Shown here in pieces: positions 45,800 through 58,060 of a stretch of 64,000 nt of DNA. The translations under genes were made by a program, and so were the position numbers. Numbering within the stretch: the first letter of the stretch is position 1; every line of letters starts with the position of its first letter. Source of the DNA: Kryptolebias marmoratus (lineage: Eukaryota > Chordata > Actinopteri > Cyprinodontiformes > Rivulidae); NCBI RefSeq assembly GCF_001649575.2, contig NC_051436.1, forward strand, positions 7,961,043 to 8,025,042, read 5' to 3'. The notes under the pieces were generated by a model. That model had not been told where the DNA came from, ran no database searches, and saw only the letters and a program-made list of their open reading frames with translations.

Positions 45800-46310
45800 C
45801 AAGAAAAACAGAAGACAAATTAATGTGTTATGCTATTGCTCTATTTTGATTAGACTTTTTAATTAGCTTTTCTTGAGCAGAGGCTTTAAAAGCTATTTTT
45901 CAGACTAAAATCTTCCACTTTAGATAGAAAGTACCCAAAAAGGCTTTTGTGAGATTAAAAAACAACAACAACAAAAACAGGTGATACGTATTGAATTAAA
46001 TTAATCTGTCTCGTGTGGGAGGGAAGAACTGCAAGGGCTTTGAATCATTTGGGGACCATTGTACTTTTAATTTTAATAAATGGAAGTCTGATGGATGAAT
46101 ACATTTTTACTTAAAGGTCAAATACATGTCCTCTTCTTTGAACTTTTTTTTTTCAGTTTATATGAAATTAAATACTCTAAGGATTCTAAATTATCTTGTA
46201 GAACATCAAAATAAAAATGCAAAACTGTAGAAAGGGAGAGCAGTCTCTTCTGGAGGTGGAAGTAGAATAAAATAAAATAAGAAAACAGAAGTGACTGTAT
46301 CTATATAACC
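45800..46310 (+). repeat. Local duplication, unit 1
   Basis: It shares an ordered series of blocks with unit 2: GTGTTATGCTATT (45825 against 46481), TGTGGGA (46014 against 46581), TTAAAGGTCAAATACATGT (46111 against 46694) and TAAATTATCTTGTAG (about 46187 against 46769). Offsets of about 570-655 bp show a direct duplication with later indels. No protein is encoded. Confidence 0.65.
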
Positions 46311-46454
46311 AACACTGTCATCTATAACCCTGGAAAGCCAACTACCAATAGACACGATAACTTTCATAACTTGGTTTTTTTTTGTAGCACTTTTGTGCAA
46401 GATGTAAACAAAAATACAGATTACTAATTTCTGAAATTTTTTGTTCAAGAAAAA

Positions 46455-46870
46455 AAAGAATAACAGAACAAATAACTTCCGTGTTATGCTATTACTAATA
46501 TATTTCCATTAGACAGGACCTTGAAAAAGCTTCCATAAGATGAAGCATTACTGGTGATGTGGTGTATTGAATTAGTATTATGTGGGAGGAAAAGGCAAAT
46601 GCTTTGAGTAATTTGAGGAGTATTTTTCTGGAAATTTCAATAAATAGTGTTAGTTTTATTCATCCATCGCACTTCTGAGTAGAATTTTAGTTTTTAAAGG
46701 TCAAATACATGTTTCTCGTCTGATTTTTTCCCCCCCATTTTTTATGAAGTCAACAAGTCCGATAACTGTAAATTATCATGTAGGACAGCAAGATGAAAAT
46801 GCGAACCTGAAGAAAGTGAGGGATGTCTCTACTGCTGGTGGCGTATTGGCACCTGCGTAATGGATGTGCA
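46455..46870 (+). repeat. Local duplication, unit 2
   Basis: Second copy of the blocks listed for unit 1, ending with 'GGACAGCAAGATGAAAATGCG', which parallels 'GAACATCAAAATAAAAATGC' in unit 1. The two could instead be neighbouring insertions of one repeat family. Confidence 0.65.
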
Positions 46871-47992
46871 GTAAATGACCCTCATTCTACAGTGTTTGTC
46901 AGCATTAACGGCGTTCCTCTCTGCTGAGAGTAATGCCCCAAAACTGCAGGGCTGACAGCCTGCAGTGATTTGTCGCATTCCAAACACACAGTATCATGAC
47001 ACTTCAATAATGGACCTGCATGTTTTACTCAACAAATGGCACAATGACTGCTACGATGGAAGAAACTGGCTTCATTTTTATTCAGGCGGGGCTGTCCAGG
47101 TCAGTGCAACAGGGCAAGGAAGGTGCAAGTGTGACAACATCAACAAAAGACGGATCCATATTGATGATGAGTTAATGAAGAGGAATGGACCCTGTTGGAG
47201 AGTTTGTGCCTAAAGGGCCTTACTCTTCTGAAAAGCTGCCAATACTTGCTCAATGAGACAGAGAGGACATCGGCCTGGAAGTTGTTTTCGCCTGAAGTAT
47301 TAGAAGTTGGTGTAGCTGTAAGTCCTTGACATTTAAAAGCTATATTTAAGGAGAACCACTGTGGCACAGTATGGTAAATAGTGTTATTAAAAGCGAACAA
47401 ACAAAATGTCCCCAGTAATGGCTAAATAACCTACAAACAGGCATGGTTAATACCAGTTCTACTGTAACAGGGTCAATTTTGAATCTTTTCCAGGATAATC
47501 CCCCTTGTTAAGTGTCAAGGCAAACAAATCCTATTGCACCTTTTATTTATATCCTCTAGATTTTTTTTAGCCTCTTTTTAATAAAGTCGTTGTAAATATC
47601 AAAATATACTGTAATGAGCTGTAAATGGGATTGTTACAGTATGGAAGGGTTTTTAAGACTTAAAAGTTTAAGTTTTTATTTTAAATGTTGTCTGCCGTGT
47701 TTAAATGTGTGCTTCATTTTATGGTTTTCTTTTTACTGTCATTTTACAATCATTAAGAAAAGTAAAGCACTGAATGCAGCACTTTAGGTTGGCCACATCG
47801 ATGCAAATAAAGATGGATGAAGAGACTCCATTAGATTCCATTATTCAAAAATAAAGCTAAAACTTCTGGTTTAGATGTTTTGATGCACTAAATGTCTGCA
47901 GGAGGAGAGGAGAGGGTGGGTTAATGATGGGTCTAAGGTAGTTTCAATGAGTAGATGCATTATCTTAATTTTATCTTGCTTTTTGTTTGTAG
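46871..47992. other. Non-coding DNA, partly GC-richer
   Basis: 46860-47220 is repeat-free and less AT-rich, a weak candidate for conserved non-coding DNA. The 82-codon frame at 46965-47213 has no domain. The rest is AT-rich. Confidence 0.35.
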
Positions 47993-48076
47993 GTCAAGGA
48001 GGAGGTGAGGGTTCCAAGAGTCTGAGAGGAGCCAGAAGCAAGGGCAGTTAGGATGAAGGAGTTGGAGAGTAGATAG
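47993..48076 (+). ncRNA. Candidate non-coding exon bounded by strong splice signals
   Basis: A pyrimidine-rich acceptor (CTTGCTTTTTGTTTGTAG, ending 47992) precedes an 84-base purine-rich segment. A close-to-consensus donor (ATAG then GTGAGTAAG, starting 48077) follows. All three plus-strand frames contain a stop, so if it is an exon it is untranslated or part of a long non-coding RNA. Two good splice motifs can also occur by chance. Confidence 0.25.
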
Positions 48077-49554
48077 GTGAGTAAGTTCTTAGGTGGTTTT
48101 GCGGACTTTTTTTAAAACTGGGAGAAAATGAGGTAATGATTTGCATCAGCGGATCCATAGAGGTTCAACAAAGGAGGCAAGTTTCCTTTGAAAGTAGAAC
48201 AACTATTCACTTTAAATGTAGTTTAATTATAGAACACTAATTCAGAACAAACATAATCTCAGGGCACTATACAAAAAGCAAACCAATTCAAATAAAAAAT
48301 ACACTTTGATGCACAATGAACAATACAAAAATACACTTTGATTGTCAGTTTCTGTTCTGGCACCATTCTTGATTGGTAGCTCAACACTAAATCAGTATTA
48401 ACTAGATCTATTATAAGTCTTTAACACAATATAAAGAAATATATCTTTAATAAGTAGATTAGATTAGTTTTTGGTATAGAACTAACATGCACCATTTAAA
48501 AGTCTCATTCTTACATAATGATATACAGTTTCTGCCTTGGTTGGTACGATTATTGATGCTCCATCAAAACTTTGTGAGATCTCAATTAGAACATGGCTCA
48601 TGCAGTCAAACCATTAGTTCAAGTACAAACAATAATTCACAAGCTAGTTGTTTTAATGAGTGTTCTCAACCAATTGTTTGTTCTAAAAATGATATTCATG
48701 CATCTATAAACCTGCTAATTATCTTGCAGATGGACTTATAATTTATGGCAGGTTTGTATAGTTTGTCCTCACAGGAAGCTTAATTGGTAAAACGGAGCAG
48801 AAACTTTGTCCACATCAGCTGATTTCTGTCGATTGAATCCAACTGTGGTGTAGTCAGAAGGACTCGTGAGTTGCCCTTCATACCACTCCCACAGACATTT
48901 CTCCTGTCATTATGTCCCACGTCCTCCGTCGCACATACACCGTTGCTAATGGCAACAGCAGTCTTTTTGTAGACTTGAGGCCACAGAAAAAGCAAAGTTA
49001 TTTAATTAAATAATCACAGTAATGATTAACAGCCTGTGAAATGAACAAGTACGAGGATGAATAGCAGAAAGAAAAGGTGCCTTTCACGTGTCTCTCTGCT
49101 CTTTGACCAATTTAGATGGAGAGTGAGCAGCTTTTAATGTATCAGGATATACCTTTTGGAAGCTTTAATGATTTCCTGCTTAATGTTCGAGAAGAAAACA
49201 TTTTTTAATAGCTGGTTTCACATTGAACCAAAGTTTAATTCCAAATAAATATTAAGCATCCTAAAAAGTTTGACTACTTGCAAATATTTTGCGTATTGTT
49301 TATCAGATATTTAGGCAATCAGATTTAACCTGAAAAATTACACACTTTCAATTTTCTGGTAAAATATGATGTAATATTACCATACAATACAATGTGATGT
49401 AATCTAGTGTCTAGTTGAGGAGACTTGTTTTGAGTTGTCTCAATAGCTGCCTTAAAAAATCCTAAGCAATTAAAGCAGACTTGTACAATACTAAAGTGAT
49501 TCCCTAGTAGAATACATTGCACAATTTCCATTACCACCACTGCCAAGCCAAAGA
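48077..49554. other. Unannotated non-coding DNA
   Basis: No supported gene or repeat was seen. Confidence 0.45.
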
Positions 49555-49995
49555 TGGGTATATCTCAGCTAATTCTAAAGATATTGAGCTAAAACTTGGT
49601 GTGGTAGTAGCTGAGTGTCATTCCCAACACATACTCCCAGCACCACACTCTGTGCAGCATCTTTGCCTAAAACCTTGTCAGTAACTATTGGGGTCAACCC
49701 TTTATGTCTGGCAAAATATCTCATAAACCAATGGACATAGTTTAGTGAAACTTTCAGAAAGTATACACTGGAGGTGCATCTGCAACTCATTAATTTATGA
49801 AGCCAACCAAACTCAAAAGGATCACCATATGATCAAACAGAGAAATGTTAGTTTTACACATTTGGTGTGGTAGTAGCTGACAGTCATCACCAACACATAC
49901 TCAAAGCATTAACAGATCACCTAAGATCTTTGTTTAAAACTTTGGCATGCCAGGCGGTGGGTAATAGGCTTTCTTTCAAGCAATGCTAGTTCCAT
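49555..49995 (+). repeat. Dispersed repeat family A, copy 6
   Basis: The longest copy in this orientation. Two rounds of 'TTGGTGTGGTAGTAGCTGA.AGTCAT' (49597 and 49863) surround 'GGCAAAATATCTCATAAACC', and 'CTTTCAAGCAATGCTAG' ends it. It looks like two copies, or an internal duplication. Confidence 0.7.
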
Positions 49996-50714
49996 ATTTT
50001 GAATATGTCTTCTGTGGGTATCAGTGGTATCACTTTTGTTACTCTTAAATTTATTTAGGTTGTTTGTTCTGCTAGCTGAAAATTCCTAAATTATTTCCTA
50101 ATATGTATCGTTAACTAAATAGAGGTCTTTAAAAGTAAAGCCAAATCTTCCACTGGCCAGAAATTTGTAAATTGACAACTCAAGCAAATGGTGTACTTTG
50201 TGCACAGACTTTAAAGGAGCAAACACATTGACCAGTTAGACGTATAGAAAGCTTTGTGAGCACCAAGAGTATTGTGTGTGTGTCTTCTGTGGAAACGAGA
50301 TAGTGAAAATACAAAAAAAATGGACAGGAGAAAAGGGTAAAGACAGAAGAAAAAGTGAATTAAATGAGGTCGAGGAGCAACATATGAACTGCAGCTGTGG
50401 AATAAAAGAGGGATCAGTCAAGGAAACAAAAGTCAAGTTAACAAGGTGGGAGTACAGAAAAATGACGGAATAGAAAAAGGAGCATAGGACCTAAAACACA
50501 CAATCTTCTGTGTAGGATTATCTACTTATTGCTACACAAAGACAAATGTTTATGACTAAACTATAAAAAAAAACTTTGTAAAGTTTACAATAAATTATTT
50601 AACTGCTTTATTATAAACCAAACTTTTTTACACTTATTATTCACCTCAACACGAGTAAGTGAAATGAAAAGGACATGTTTTGTAGGTCATCACGTTGTAT
50701 GTAATATATCACTA
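49996..50714. other. Unannotated non-coding DNA
   Basis: A basic 65-codon frame (50276-50473) has no recognisable domain. Nothing else was seen. Confidence 0.45.
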
Positions 50715-51067
50715 CACATACAGTAATGTGAAAAAATTAAAACACTCTGACAGTTTGTATGGATTCTAACACATTTGGACATATGCAAATTTAAAAATTT
50801 GAACAATACAGGAAGATTGAAGACAAACTGGTAGATGGCTATAGGAAGCGTCTCACCGAAGTTATTTCAGCCAAAGAACACCTGCTCCATTCATGTAGAA
50901 AAGTTAGCAGGTGTTGCCTACTTTGGCTGAAATAATTTGCTTTTAGTGTCTAATATTTCCTTTATATGCCTGAAGATCATACATGTCACTAGCTCTGGCA
51001 GTTTTAGATGCTTTGGGAATAAGATGGAGGTCATTCCAGGGTCTTCATAGTCACATACAGTAATGTG
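50715..51067. repeat. Palindrome-bearing element between 16-bp direct repeats
   Basis: CACATACAGTAATGTG occurs at 50715-50730 and again at 51052-51067. Between them is a strong hairpin. TTATTTCAGCCAAAG (50862-50876) plus AACACCTGCT (50877-50886) pairs perfectly with 50906-50915 plus 50921-50935, broken only by a 5-nt bulge, with a 19-nt loop. The boundary word is itself nearly palindromic, so the outer copies also serve as imperfect inverted repeats. This suggests a small non-autonomous DNA transposon of unknown family. Confidence 0.6.
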
Positions 51068-52054
51068 TCATTTCTTTAAAGAGTGTAACCTATTTTATAT
51101 ATTTTAATTAATAATTTCAAGTGGTCTTCAGCAATAGTTCTCCATGTTTTCTAAAGGTCATTAAATGTTATTTCTTTAATATTATTTGCTTTTTTACTAA
51201 ATTTCAATCGAGTCCCTGTACCTCATGATTTATAGAGGACTTTTTGTGCACGTTGAACTATTAATTGTTCAAGCATAAAAAACTAACTCAACTCTTTTTA
51301 TTTTATATTTACAGGCAATAAATTAAATTAATAAATTATTCTTGTTTATGGTTTGATTTTGATTAACACCGTTTTAAAACTCCACCTCAAAATTTAAATG
51401 CCGGAATAAGGAACCTCCTTAGAGAAGTTAAAATCTAAATATTTATCTGGTTATTGGTTTCATTCACAAACTTTAGGTATAATTTCTGAAGATTGGCCAG
51501 TCTTTATCCAGGCACAGTCTCATGGTCTTCCACTCGAATCCTAATGATTCACTGACTGATTATTCTCCATTATGCTCTAATACCCACCTCTGGAGTCTTT
51601 CCCATCATCAACTTTTGTCTTTAATGGCAATTCACATGATTAATGGTATCTATTTTTGTTTTACATCGCGGGTGACATGCTCTGACTGCTTATCAGTTTC
51701 CCGTCATTAGGTGGAAGTGCTCGACAATGGGGCCTCTGGTTTAGGTCGACATGACTTATCAGGATAATGTATGGCCTTTGGGTTTTAGGTTCAAAATCCT
51801 TCCCTAAAGATAATAAGTCTTCATTTCTGTGACCGTGGTCGCTCCGTCAGCCTGTCAGGGCTCAAGTTTTAACTGTATTGCTGTCTCACTATAGGCCACA
51901 AGGGTGCTAAAGACCTGATCGGTATGCCTTTGACTGTGATCATTAGTAAAATTCAAAGAGCATTAAATCCATTTGACAAAAAAAGACAAAGTATAATGAT
52001 TTTGAAAATTACAATTGAATATGAATTAATCACTTTGATGGTGCTTTTATACAG
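51068..52054. other. Non-coding DNA, partly GC-richer
   Basis: 51500-51900 is repeat-free and less AT-rich, a weak candidate conserved non-coding block. No gene was recognised. Confidence 0.3.
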
Positions 52055-52225
52055 AAATTCTTATTTCAGCTGCTGGTGTTATGGAGCTCCACAGTAGATT
52101 ATCTTCCTCCATCTCACCCTACCTCAGCATCCTCCTCTGACACCAACCCTCTTCATATCCTCATACATCCTTGAACTTCCACTGTGGTCTACCTCTTTTC
52201 CTCCTCTATATTCAGCAACCATTGA
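52055..52225 (-). mobile_element. RTE-like LINE fragment (3' coding tail)
   Basis: Read on the minus strand, the segment gives degraded 'EEEKRRPQWKFKDVYEDMK', 'VGVRGG' and 'WRKIIYCG' text. This resembles the basic C-terminal tail of RTE-type reverse transcriptase ORFs. Only about 170 bp survive, with stops and frame changes. Confidence 0.5.
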
Positions 52226-53071
52226 AATAAAATATGCAAATTAAATATCAAAACTTGCTGCTCAATTGGGAAGTGTGCTATGTCTTTCATTAGTGGTACT
52301 TGCCACAATACAGATAAAAGTTTCAAAAATTGTAAGTAGGGAAAAAGTAATGGAATTCAATGTGATTCAGGTAAAACATATGAAACAAAGCAGCCTTCTT
52401 TGGAGCTATATAGCTCAGACATACTTCTCACTAAGTTTAAACAGGTCACAGAGACTTTGCAAGTCTGAAGTGGAATTTTTATACTTTTTATGGTTTTTAC
52501 ACAATTCAAGTTATATGGTTTTATTTTTTTTACTGATTTTTTTTTTCTATGAAATATTCAGTTTACAGCTGATGACATCCCAAACTCTAACTTTTTAGTT
52601 GTCTAAAATTTTCTAATCTTTCACAAACAAACTTTTCTCACTCTAACAACTTTTTTTGGGTCATATAGAGGTTACACATCAAAACATAGGCATTTTTGTC
52701 TTATTTTACCCAGTCTCTCTCACTGATATTGCACTTTTGTTTTTTGCGTTTTTTTCAAATCCCTCAAAAATGCATAGAGTGCACACCTAAGCTTTAATAG
52801 ACTTTGGTAATAGTGCAACTCAAAATTTTATTTTACAAACTGGAAGTTGAGGGTCTTTTTAACTTGCTATACGTTCTACATAAAACACTATAGACATGCA
52901 CATTTTTTCTTTTTCTTAGTCCTCCAAAAAATGGGTCATAGCAGTTCTTACTACCATCTTGTACACCCTTCCTTTCACTACTGCAGCTCTCCTCCTATGA
53001 TACATCATTCCTCTTCTTTATCCACTCCAACCTCCCTTCTTCAGCTTTTTTGTGCACTGCACATCATTAAA
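52226..53071. other. Unannotated AT-rich DNA
   Basis: The 110-codon frame at 52266-52598 is low-complexity and Leu/Phe-rich because of T runs, and is not credible as a gene. Nothing else was seen. Confidence 0.45.
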
Positions 53072-53379
53072 TCATCGGTTCCCAAATTTTTCAACAAATG
53101 ACCCACAAAATAGCTGTGGCAGAGAGTCGTGACCCAAAGAGTTTTTGGTTGAAGTATTCAGGCCAATTAAACAAGAGTATAATGATACCATTACCTGTAA
53201 CAGCAACCACTGAGGCTGCTTCTATCTTTAAAGAACTGCTTTTTATCTTTTGGAACAGTTACAATAAAATGTTGTTAGCAGTCATTTTGAAATTTATTTA
53301 AAAGTTTAAAGATCAGGACCTAAAAGCTGATGCTTCATGACCCACATTGGAGTCCTGACCCTAATTTTGAGAAGCAGTG
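53072..53379. mobile_element. hAT-like MITE (diverged)
   Basis: The left end CGGTTCCCAAATTTTTCAAC and right end TTTTGAGAAGCAGTG are weak inverted repeats of the hAT-MITE terminus. 'AATGACCCACAAAATAGC' and 'TTCATGACCCACATTGG' provide the internal inverted GACCCAC motif. Confidence 0.5.
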
Positions 53380-53904
53380 TTTAAGATGGTAGACTCCAGG
53401 TACATTTTTTTGACTGCTCATAAAATGGAGATGATTTTAAGTATTTATTAAAAAAAAACAACAGCAAAAACAACCTTGGCTGTGGAACCAGATTTCACGT
53501 TCCCTTTGTACTCCTTCTTAAATCATTAAGGCCTTCTTCGCACCAGCTTAAAGACCTCAGGACGAAGTTTATCCAAGACAAAGTGCAAACTGACGGTGAG
53601 ATTAGTTAGACATGACTTGTCAAGGAAGATGGGGAAGCTGGTAATAATGCAGACGGATGTAGCTTAGTGCCAGGATAGGGGCTGACAGGACTGGTATCCA
53701 TGACAATATGCTCATAGATGCCAGGTACTTGTGGAACAAGTGATGTGTGACTAATGTCACATCTTCTGTGGGAAAACTTGTATTTACCATTGTCTATCTG
53801 TTGTAAGGTTGCAGAGTAATTCAGTATCACACAAAGGCGTATCACGCTTAAACTGCTCATTATTACAACCTGCTGCTGAAAGAGGAAGCCAGACAATCAC
53901 GCTT
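53380..53904. other. Unannotated non-coding DNA
   Basis: Nothing recognised. Confidence 0.45.
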
Positions 53905-54240
53905 TTGCCAGTCTCTGTGTTTCTGTCTGACACCAAAATATCTCACGAACCACTGAACAGATTTTATAGAAAATTACAGAAAATAATCTAATTACCTTTA
54001 ATTAATTAACTTTTGGAGTCAACCCAATTCAAGATGGCAGCCACAGCCCACTGATCTTAAAAAAAAAAAAAAAAAACACAAGATCTACAACTCAGTCAAT
54101 TTTAAAGATATTTGGTGTGGTAGTAGCTACAAGTCATTCATATGACATGTTTTGAGGGCTAACACATGTCGTGATATCACAATATTGACCAAAATGGCTG
54201 CAATTCGATCCTTTCTCAACATAAGATGATCTTAGCCTAA
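53905..54240 (+). repeat. Dispersed repeat family A, copy 7
   Basis: 'AAAATATCTCACGAACCACTG', 'CTTTTGGAGTCAACCCAATT', 'AAGATGGCAGCCACAGCC', a run of about 18 A's at 54060-54077, then 'TTTGGTGTGGTAGTAGCTAC'. Family order is preserved. Confidence 0.75.
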
Positions 54241-55134
54241 AACACCGGTATTCCTATAAGGAATCCTAGGGCTTTTAATTTTTTTAAATAATTTGCCAAA
54301 CTTTACCCTTTTGAAATTCTTTTTAGCCATATTTCTTTGTGCCTGTGTAAAGAGGAAAACAAAGTTGTGACCTGACCTCTCACATTTAGTTGGGAACTTG
54401 GGAGTTAAACTTCAAGTCTCCAAGCTTGTCACCTCTCTGCATACAGTATGCATGAGCTACCATGTTGGGTATAAATAAAATAAACCACTAACCATTTATT
54501 TTCCAGAAATTCTTTTGAACAAACCCTGCGTGTGATAAGTTGAAACCTCCTTGTCATGTAAGAGTTGAGAAATGGCCCACTGTGTGCAGCTCTCACACTT
54601 CACTGAGGTGGGATTTTTTTTTTTCTTCATTCTTTCGCATGAACATTCGATGCCACACAAGATGTGTGTTCACTGGACCGCAGATAATTCAGATGGATGA
54701 TACATGGCATGCAGATTCTCAAGGGAGCAGAGCTTCATTTTGTAAACCACTTCACTGTATCATTTACCGGTATTCTTTACATTATCTGCATGTGTTGTCA
54801 CGTTACAGGTACCTCTTTTATCTTTGGTGTAGGAGGGGAATGTTTGGGGTTATGAGGATAAAATGAGAACAGTTTTTCCCATCGGGTTGATAGACCTTTT
54901 TTTGTTTAGTTTTTTTACTGTAGTGATTCTGATTTATTTTGTCTGTTATGTGCCATGTCAGGAATGGAACCTTCTTTACTTTTTTTCCCCCCCAGTAGAA
55001 GTATAAAGATTTTATTTTTTCTCATTCTAGAAGACATGAGAAAAGGAAAACACTTATCTACTAATGACTCAATGTTGTATCACAGAAATTTCTTTTGGGA
55101 CTATTTTTACTATTTTTGACAGTGTCATCTAAAG
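54241..55134. other. Unannotated non-coding DNA
   Basis: A 108-codon frame (54540-54866) has no domain and runs through T-rich sequence. Nothing else was seen. Confidence 0.45.
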
Positions 55135-55270
55135 TGATTAACTTCTCGAGACCTATTTATAGATATTGACGTAAAATTTGGTGTGTTAGTAGCTGAGGTT
55201 CATACTCCAAGTGCTAACATCTTTAAAACTTTGGTGTATAAGGCTGTGGGTTCTTCCAAGCAATGCTACT
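55135..55270 (+). repeat. Dispersed repeat family A, copy 8 (partial)
   Basis: The right part of the family only: 'AATTTGGTGTGTTAGTAGCTGAG', 'AAAACTTTGGTGTATAAGGC' and 'CTTCCAAGCAATGCTAC'. Confidence 0.65.
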
Positions 55271-56374
55271 TGTGAGTTTCCTGATGCCACGTAGACATAA
55301 AATGTTACTCATGCTGGTGCGACGAGCCAAAAACTTTATTTCTGCTCTTTACCACAAACTCCTAACTCCTAGAAATCCTATAAATAAAGTAATATTTTAA
55401 GATTTGTTTCATCATGCATGAACTCCTGATTCCTAGAATTATATGAAGATAGTGATGTGTCTGTCCTAGCAGCTTCCATCTAACACGACAGTGGCGTGTG
55501 ATCACATGCCAACCTTACAGTTTAAAACTTTAATGGAAGGATGTCTGAAGAATATCTAAAATTTGCAAATGACCCGGAAATTGAAAATAACTGACAATGT
55601 ACAATGTCTAATTACCAACCATGCATGACAGTGTTAACTAATAAAATATGAGATGTGCTGTTACATATTTTATGTTGTTTTCCATGGTAGTCAGCAATTA
55701 TGTAATAGCCACACTTGCTGATAATTTTAAAACATACCAGTTTTTTGTAAAAATTTGCTTTAGTTTTAAAACATTAAACAGTCTTTTTCTTGTTTCCAAC
55801 AACTGGACTCTGTTCCATTTGAAGGTTTGCAAATGGGCTATAAGCTTTCAAGGTTAATATTTCAGAAAGTTAAGGCAGAAAACCACAAAGACCGTGTATT
55901 GTGCCGGGAGATCGAGTTCGCTGGAATAAAACAACCAAAGCTGAGCAGTAATGAATTCCCAGCTGCAGCTGCCTGATCTTTTCTTCTCAAGGTTTAGAGC
56001 GAGTTAGGTGGTTGGTTGGGTAATGAGACAGATGGACAACACAGATTGCTGACATTAGCCTGCTCCTGATCTAGATCATGATTCCTCATCAAGCTAATCA
56101 TTTATCAGTGGAGTTCATCTTGTTTTTTTTGGAGGGGGTAGAGGACAAGCTGTGCAGCCCTGGCTGCTTCAACACTTGACCGCATGGAAAGATGGCTTCA
56201 TGGAGTGTGTTGAAATGAAAACATTAGGGGTCTGTTACAAATGTTGCAACAACTCAACTCAAACCAATATAAGGGGGAATTGAAGAAAATGGACTTTGTG
56301 TTTTAAAATGGTTTTCAAATAAATCTCTTTTATTGTGTTTGATCAGCACCTGCTGGAAAAATGCAGGCAATATT
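55271..56374. other. Unannotated non-coding DNA
   Basis: No supported feature was seen. 55880-56060 is slightly GC-richer. Confidence 0.4.
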
Positions 56375-56700
56375 GTTTTGGCCTGTGTCTGTTAGCAAAT
56401 TATCGCATGGACCACAGGACAGATTTTAATGAAACGCTGAGGAAATAATCTTTAGATGCACGTCTATAACTGATTACCTTTTAGAGTCAACCCAGTTTAG
56501 GATGGCTGCCATAGCTAACACAATTCAGCAAACATAAAAATGGTTACAACTTAGTCAGTTTTACAGATATTTTGTTAGAATTTGGCATTGTAGTAGCTGA
56601 GAGTAATCGAGGACCTATTCATTACCTCTGAATAGGTTATGTGCCATCATTAGTGTGTTTGGCTTGAAATAAGCAATGCCAATAAAGCTCAGTAGACATT
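56375..56700 (+). repeat. Dispersed repeat family A, copy 9
   Basis: 'GTCTGTTAGCAAATTATCGC', 'GACAGATTTTAATGAAACGC', 'TTTAGAGTCAACCCAGTTTAG', 'GATGGCTGCCATAGC' and 'GCATTGTAGTAGCTGAGAGT' in order, ending near 'AAGCAATGCCAAT'. Confidence 0.75.
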
Positions 56701-57884
56701 TGCTTATATATACACATATATGAAATATATATTTTTAATATATCATTTTATTATGATAATGAGTTTTTATTATCAAAACTGACTTTGGTGCTGCAGTCTT
56801 TGGGTACTTGATGCATATATTCATTTTGTACCAGAGTATACCACCGGGCAAAATTTTAATATTTCTTGAAATAGGCCATCAGGCCTGACATATTGGCCTG
56901 CGCTGTGCCACCCATCTGTTCACAGCTGGGCATAGCTGGAGCAGCCAGTACAGACCATAGTCAGTGCCACAGGGATAGAGGAGGAGGGGGGGCAGCTTTA
57001 ATGAGAGGCATCTACACAACCTCCCCATCCTCGAGAATAAAACAAAAAACCCACTAGTGTTTCCCCACTAAACTTCCCCCTCGCTTTTCCTGACCCAGTG
57101 GGAGATGAATTGCTTCATTTTCTTTCGCCCTCGGTTAAAGTGCCATCTCGTCCACTCATTGCTCCTCTCACCAACCGATGTTGGTAGAATGAGGAGAAAA
57201 GCGCTCGTGCCATGCCAGGGACTTGCTTTTGCCAGGAAGACACATGAGCAAAAAGAGGCAACACAAAGGCTTGCAGATATATTGGATTTGAGTAATGACT
57301 TGCAGCGTCACAACAGACAGAGAAATAAAAGGAGCACCTGGGACTCGAACAAACTGTCAAAAAGCTACAGCAAAACGCAGTAGTCAAAACAAAGCCGGGA
57401 TACGTAGGTTGGTGTTTTTCCTGAGACTTTGTAGTTTCGGACTTGATTATTTCTCTTTGGTACTGTGCATTAAATTCTGCGTATGTGCACTCAAACATGC
57501 AACATTTCTGTCAAACTAAATTCAGCAAGTTTGTTCAACAGTAAATTTTTGATTTGTAGCTTAAACCAGGACTGTACATTTGTTTAAAATCTGTATCTCA
57601 CTGGGTTACAACTGTTGGCAACTCAGTGGAGATGCAAATTGTCAGGCATTACACACATTTTCACTTAAAATCACACAGAATGGGTTTACAGCACATTTAT
57701 GCCAAAATTTACCATGCATACAGTATCTCACAAATATTATGCAAATTGTCTTGCTGCGATTTAGTGACAGTAATGAGCAAATCCTACTGGTTTTCTGACA
57801 ACTTAAGTTGGGTGTTGAGTCATTCCTAGTTCTAATTAATAAATTAGCTAAATATAACCTTTTTATGCATTTTCATAAAGTCAA
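56701..57884. other. Non-coding DNA, partly GC-richer
   Basis: 56880-57420 is repeat-free, less AT-rich and has open frames of 92 (+) and 127 (-) codons without any recognised domain. It is a candidate conserved non-coding element, or an unrecognised exon; nothing decides between them. Confidence 0.3.
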
Positions 57885-58060
57885 TTAGACTCAAGTTAGA
57901 CACCACAGCTAACTTCAATCAGGTTGACTCCCAAAGGTAATCAGTTGTATATGTAAATCCAGTGATTACTTTCTGAGTTTCATTATCGTCCAGTGGTTCA
58001 TACAATATTTTGCAGACAGACACAGGCAATTACATGATTGGCCATTGCCATGAAAGCCGG
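57885..58060 (-). repeat. Dispersed repeat family A, copy 10 (partial)
   Basis: 'CAGGTTGACTCCCAAAGGTAAT', 'CAGTTGTATATGTAAATCCAG', 'GTGGTTCATACAATATTTTGC' and 'CAGACACAGGCAATTACATG' follow family order. Confidence 0.7.

Noticed and set aside
57115..57498. 127-codon minus-strand open frame
   Set aside because: Cys/Ser-rich low-similarity text with no domain and no splice signals that I can support.
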